A stretch of DNA of 64,000 bases from Mycogone perniciosa (lineage: Eukaryota; Ascomycota; Sordariomycetes; Hypocreales; Hypocreaceae): contig JAOALB010000056.1 of assembly GCA_025331125.1 (NCBI GenBank), positions 1 to 64,000 of the forward strand, given 5' to 3'. Below the pieces are notes generated by a model that did not search any database, had not been told where the DNA came from, and saw only the letters and a program-made list of their open reading frames with translations. Of this stretch, positions 61,701 to 64,000 are shown piece by piece. The position numbers were made by a program, and so were the translations under genes. Numbering within the stretch: position 1 is the first letter of the stretch; each line of letters begins with the position of its first letter.

Positions 61701-63112
61701 ATTTCGTGTTCTCGACACTACAGCCCGACCGCTGAAATTGCGGATTATTTTTCTGATGGAGGCCGAATGCCCTGACCAGATGGTGTGTAGTAGGAGTCGT
61801 TTGTCATTAGTAGTGGGATCAAACAAATCCGCAGCGTTGCTGGAGAAAATGCCTACTCTGCCATCAAAAGAATGAAGCAAGATTTGGAGCTGTCCACTCT
61901 GCCGGTCGCAATAGGTCTGTATTTCCACATGCGCAGAGTTGGATGGCTTTATAAAACCCCCAAAGTGTTCTAGGCGCCGCGAGCTGACTTGTGCAATGTT
62001 GAAGATCTGGGAGCTATTGCCAATGTTGGTGCCAATATTTTCGAGGGCCCAAGCCGAGAGGAATCCAGAGCTATTAATAACAAGACAAATCTCTGGGTTC
62101 CGATTTGCGACGGCCACCAGATGGTCCAAAGCGACATCGTCAGTGCTTTGGTCATCCGCCATGCGCTCCTTAACAGCTCTCTCCACTGAGGCTGTGAAGT
62201 CACGCCCATCAATAATACAAACAAACCATGGGCCCTTGGCAATAGGGTTTCCGTTGAAGGACTCGCTGAGGTTGATTTTACCCCAAAGCTGCCATTGCCA
62301 GCCATTGGGCGTGTCGACTGGAGTCCAAACGCGTACACACCCATCAAGGCAGAAAGTATACAACACATTATCAGCTGTTTGCTCGAGATGAAATGGCTTG
62401 CGCCACCTGATGGCAGTTACAATATCAGGGTGGCAGAGATATGATAGGTCAAAGAGAACTTCGTCAGGACCATATGTCAGTCGGCGCCAGACTTTGGCCA
62501 GCCGATCATGGTGAGAAATCGAAGCGACATAGGCCGAGTCGAACGAAAGTGCAGCCGACTTTGCTGGATTGGGAAGGTTTTCCTCCCAAGAGCATATTGG
62601 CTTTCCCTTTGTGCGAAATAGAGCCAGAAAATCCCCGGCGACCAGAAGCTCCTCTGAACTGCCCCAGGATAACGCACAGAATGTCTTTGCGTTATGATGC
62701 GAGATGTCAACGGACAATTCCAAGGCCCACTAATGAAATGTGAGATGTTATATCCTATTTTGTAGAATTGTCGGGAAAGGGAACCTTTAATGCGTCCTCT
62801 CGCAATCCTAGTGGCTTGTAGACCCGAACTTGAGTGACAGTACCGGTCGCAATTTTCCCTGTGCCCTCGTCGATGGCTATGGCCTGCAATGGTTGTTCGT
62901 CCTCGTCGTATATAGTTTGAAGTAGTGTTCGCGATCCATTGAGGATGGTGAAGGCATTACCACTGATGTATGCCTACAGTCAGGAGATGTTAGTGAAGAA
63001 CTGTGATGTGTCGTGTTTGTACCGAGCTCACATTGATATTGAGGTTGTTCCAGAAGCTTGTAGTCAGACCTTGGAGCCTTGACTGCGGCTTGCCAGGCAG
63101 GACGGCGCTCAT
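58776..63112 (-). CDS. rav1: Rav1, subunit of the RAVE V-ATPase assembly complex
   Basis: Rav1, with Skp1 and Rav2, promotes glucose-regulated reassembly of the vacuolar proton ATPase V1 and V0 sectors. I read eight exons: 63,032-63,112, 62,785-62,973, 60,435-62,729, 59,947-60,384, 59,649-59,895, 59,346-59,596, 59,060-59,288 and 58,776-59,002, giving 1,318 aa, close to yeast Rav1 (about 1,357). The N terminus MSAVLPGKPQSRLQ and the following ISGNAFTILNG start a WD40-type double propeller of about 700 residues (for example FDSAYVASISHHDRLAKVWR and DNVLYTFCLDGCVRVWTP). The conserved Rav1 C-terminal domain carries QFEVIARNEYT, NAYALLSKRRF, GNRWLASWAFWMLGRKDMAV and VEWEFVLHSAKLYDRMGCDL, and the protein ends DAASLFDSFGL, a family signature. 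The 51-nt intron at 59,896-59,946 was chosen over a shorter option that would be below normal fungal intron size. Confidence 0.95.
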
Positions 63113-64000
63113 ACTACCAAGAGAATATGGATCGTGCACATTGCTGAGAATGGGCTGCGAAGTTCATTCACGAATCGTCCATGGAAATGACGTGCATGCA
63201 TCAGTGAGAGCGCCGGCACGCGTCATAATTTACTCCGAGAGGTAGATTAGTACAGACGCTCCTCAAGGGCACTACCTTAATAGTACTAGTACCCTACAGG
63301 TACCAAGGTACCTCTAACTATGAGTAGAGGCACATTGGTACGGAGTACTCCGTACGCTGGAGCGGTATACATACCAAGTATAAAGTACTCCATACCAGGC
63401 CTTAGCACATAAAAATACTATTTACAGGTCTCCGTATAGCCCTATAGTATGGTACAGCTAATATAGTGCCACGTATAGAGTACTCCGTAAAAAGTTTCGG
63501 TAAATTTTGTATTATAGAGTTGCCTTACAAAAGTTACCGAAACTCTCTTCTCCCCACTGTATAATTAGGTATATAAGTGTCTTTAATGGAGGTCAGAAAG
63601 TTCTGCGCCCTTCGGCAACTGACCTACTTACTTGGTAATTGTTAAGAAAAGTGTGCGGAACTTTGTTTCCCCAATCATCTAGATACTACTACTGTTGCAC
63701 GGCGAAGACGGGATGACAGTCAACAGTTCAAAGCAGGATGCGAGGTCAATTCCCACTCCACTACTAAAGCACGCTCAGGGATAAAACGCTACTTCGTATA
63801 GTACGAAGAGGTACGGAGTACTGCAGACCTACCTACCTGCCTATCTGGTACCTGGTAGATAGTAGTATTCATAGTACGCATCTATGAAGTACCTACAGAT
63901 AGCACATAATACTCGGCAACCAGAATCGGGGATCCCTAGGTACTTACTAAGTAGAATTCATGAAGACTTGAAAACAAAGGTACTATAGGTAGTTACTTCA
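63113..64000. other. Intergenic region upstream of rav1 with repeated TACGGAGTA palindromes
   Basis: No gene is seen in the last 0.9 kb. It holds the rav1 promoter and many GTAC-based motifs. One is an 18-bp perfect palindrome, GTACGGAGTACTCCGTAC, at 63,338-63,355; similar motifs lie near 63,375-63,395, 63,478-63,490 and 63,790-63,830. The rest is unremarkable. Confidence 0.6.
63338..63355. repeat. Perfect 18-bp palindrome GTACGGAGTACTCCGTAC
   Basis: This exact self-complementary sequence lies in the rav1 upstream region. Partial versions (TACGGAGTACT, TACTCCGTAC) occur repeatedly at 50,070-50,330 and 63,370-63,990, always in intergenic DNA. Confidence 0.9.

Noticed and set aside
45833..63112. 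Secondary-metabolite or other functional gene cluster
   Set aside because: The genes are unrelated conserved housekeeping functions with no backbone synthase, and there is no sign of co-regulation beyond neighbourhood.

Overview
The window is nuclear DNA of a filamentous ascomycete, most likely in the Eurotiales (Aspergillus/Penicillium/Talaromyces group). The genes carry many short introns (about 47-100 nt) with GT...AG ends. The proteins are fungal orthologues of Rat1, Uso1, a PRMT3-type methyltransferase, an OPT transporter and Rav1. The intergenic DNA is rich in TACGGAGTA/TACTCCGTA palindromes. The species cannot be fixed from sequence alone.

The window has two unlike halves. Bases 1 to about 45,640 are extremely AT-rich and hold no intact gene. 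They are a nest of transposable elements wrecked by C-to-T changes on both strands, the pattern expected of repeat-induced point mutation (RIP). I could resolve several families by matching parts of the window to each other: family A (copies at 79-2,935, 11,241-12,045, 25,898-28,705 and 38,817-41,935); family B, a DNA transposon with long terminal inverted repeats (4,623-6,338; 6,742-9,759; 31,535-33,850; 38,531-38,816; and a 0.55-kb derivative at 44,150-44,708); family C, a MITE of about 440 bp (16,270-16,711; 37,150-37,577; remnant 28,930-29,077); element D, with 70-bp terminal inverted repeats and TA flanks (34,040-36,672); family F, a direct duplication (about 29,078-31,490 and 36,673-38,530); and family G, which forms an approximately 12-kb inverted repeat (arms 13,966-18,985 and 20,226-25,897) plus a third partial copy at 12,046-13,965. 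A Ty3/Gypsy element with integrase and a C-terminal chromodomain lies at about 41,936-44,100.

Composition switches sharply near 45,650 to normal genic DNA. The first gene, only about 200 bp inside, is a three-exon centromeric histone H3 (CENP-A/CenH3, 45,833-46,354, +). It is only partly visible as an open reading frame because its first two exons are short. Convergent with it is the nuclear 5'-3' exoribonuclease Rat1/Dhp1 (46,733-49,780, -). A palindrome-rich divergent promoter separates Rat1 from the vesicle-tethering protein Uso1/p115 (50,439-53,544, +). Next are a PRMT3-type arginine methyltransferase (53,754-55,489, +), a convergent OPT-family transporter with a 9-nt micro-exon (55,560-58,076, -) and the RAVE subunit Rav1 (58,776-63,112, -). 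The last 0.9 kb is intergenic.

The genes are housekeeping functions (centromere identity, RNA termination and turnover, ER-Golgi traffic, protein methylation, metal/peptide transport, V-ATPase assembly) and do not form a pathway cluster. The most interesting features are the CENP-A gene abutting a long centromere-like AT-rich block, the large inverted repeat inside that block, and the mutually nested transposon families. No tRNA, rRNA, CRISPR array or telomere repeat was seen. Splice sites were chosen by eye from frame continuity and family similarity; no alignment software was run.
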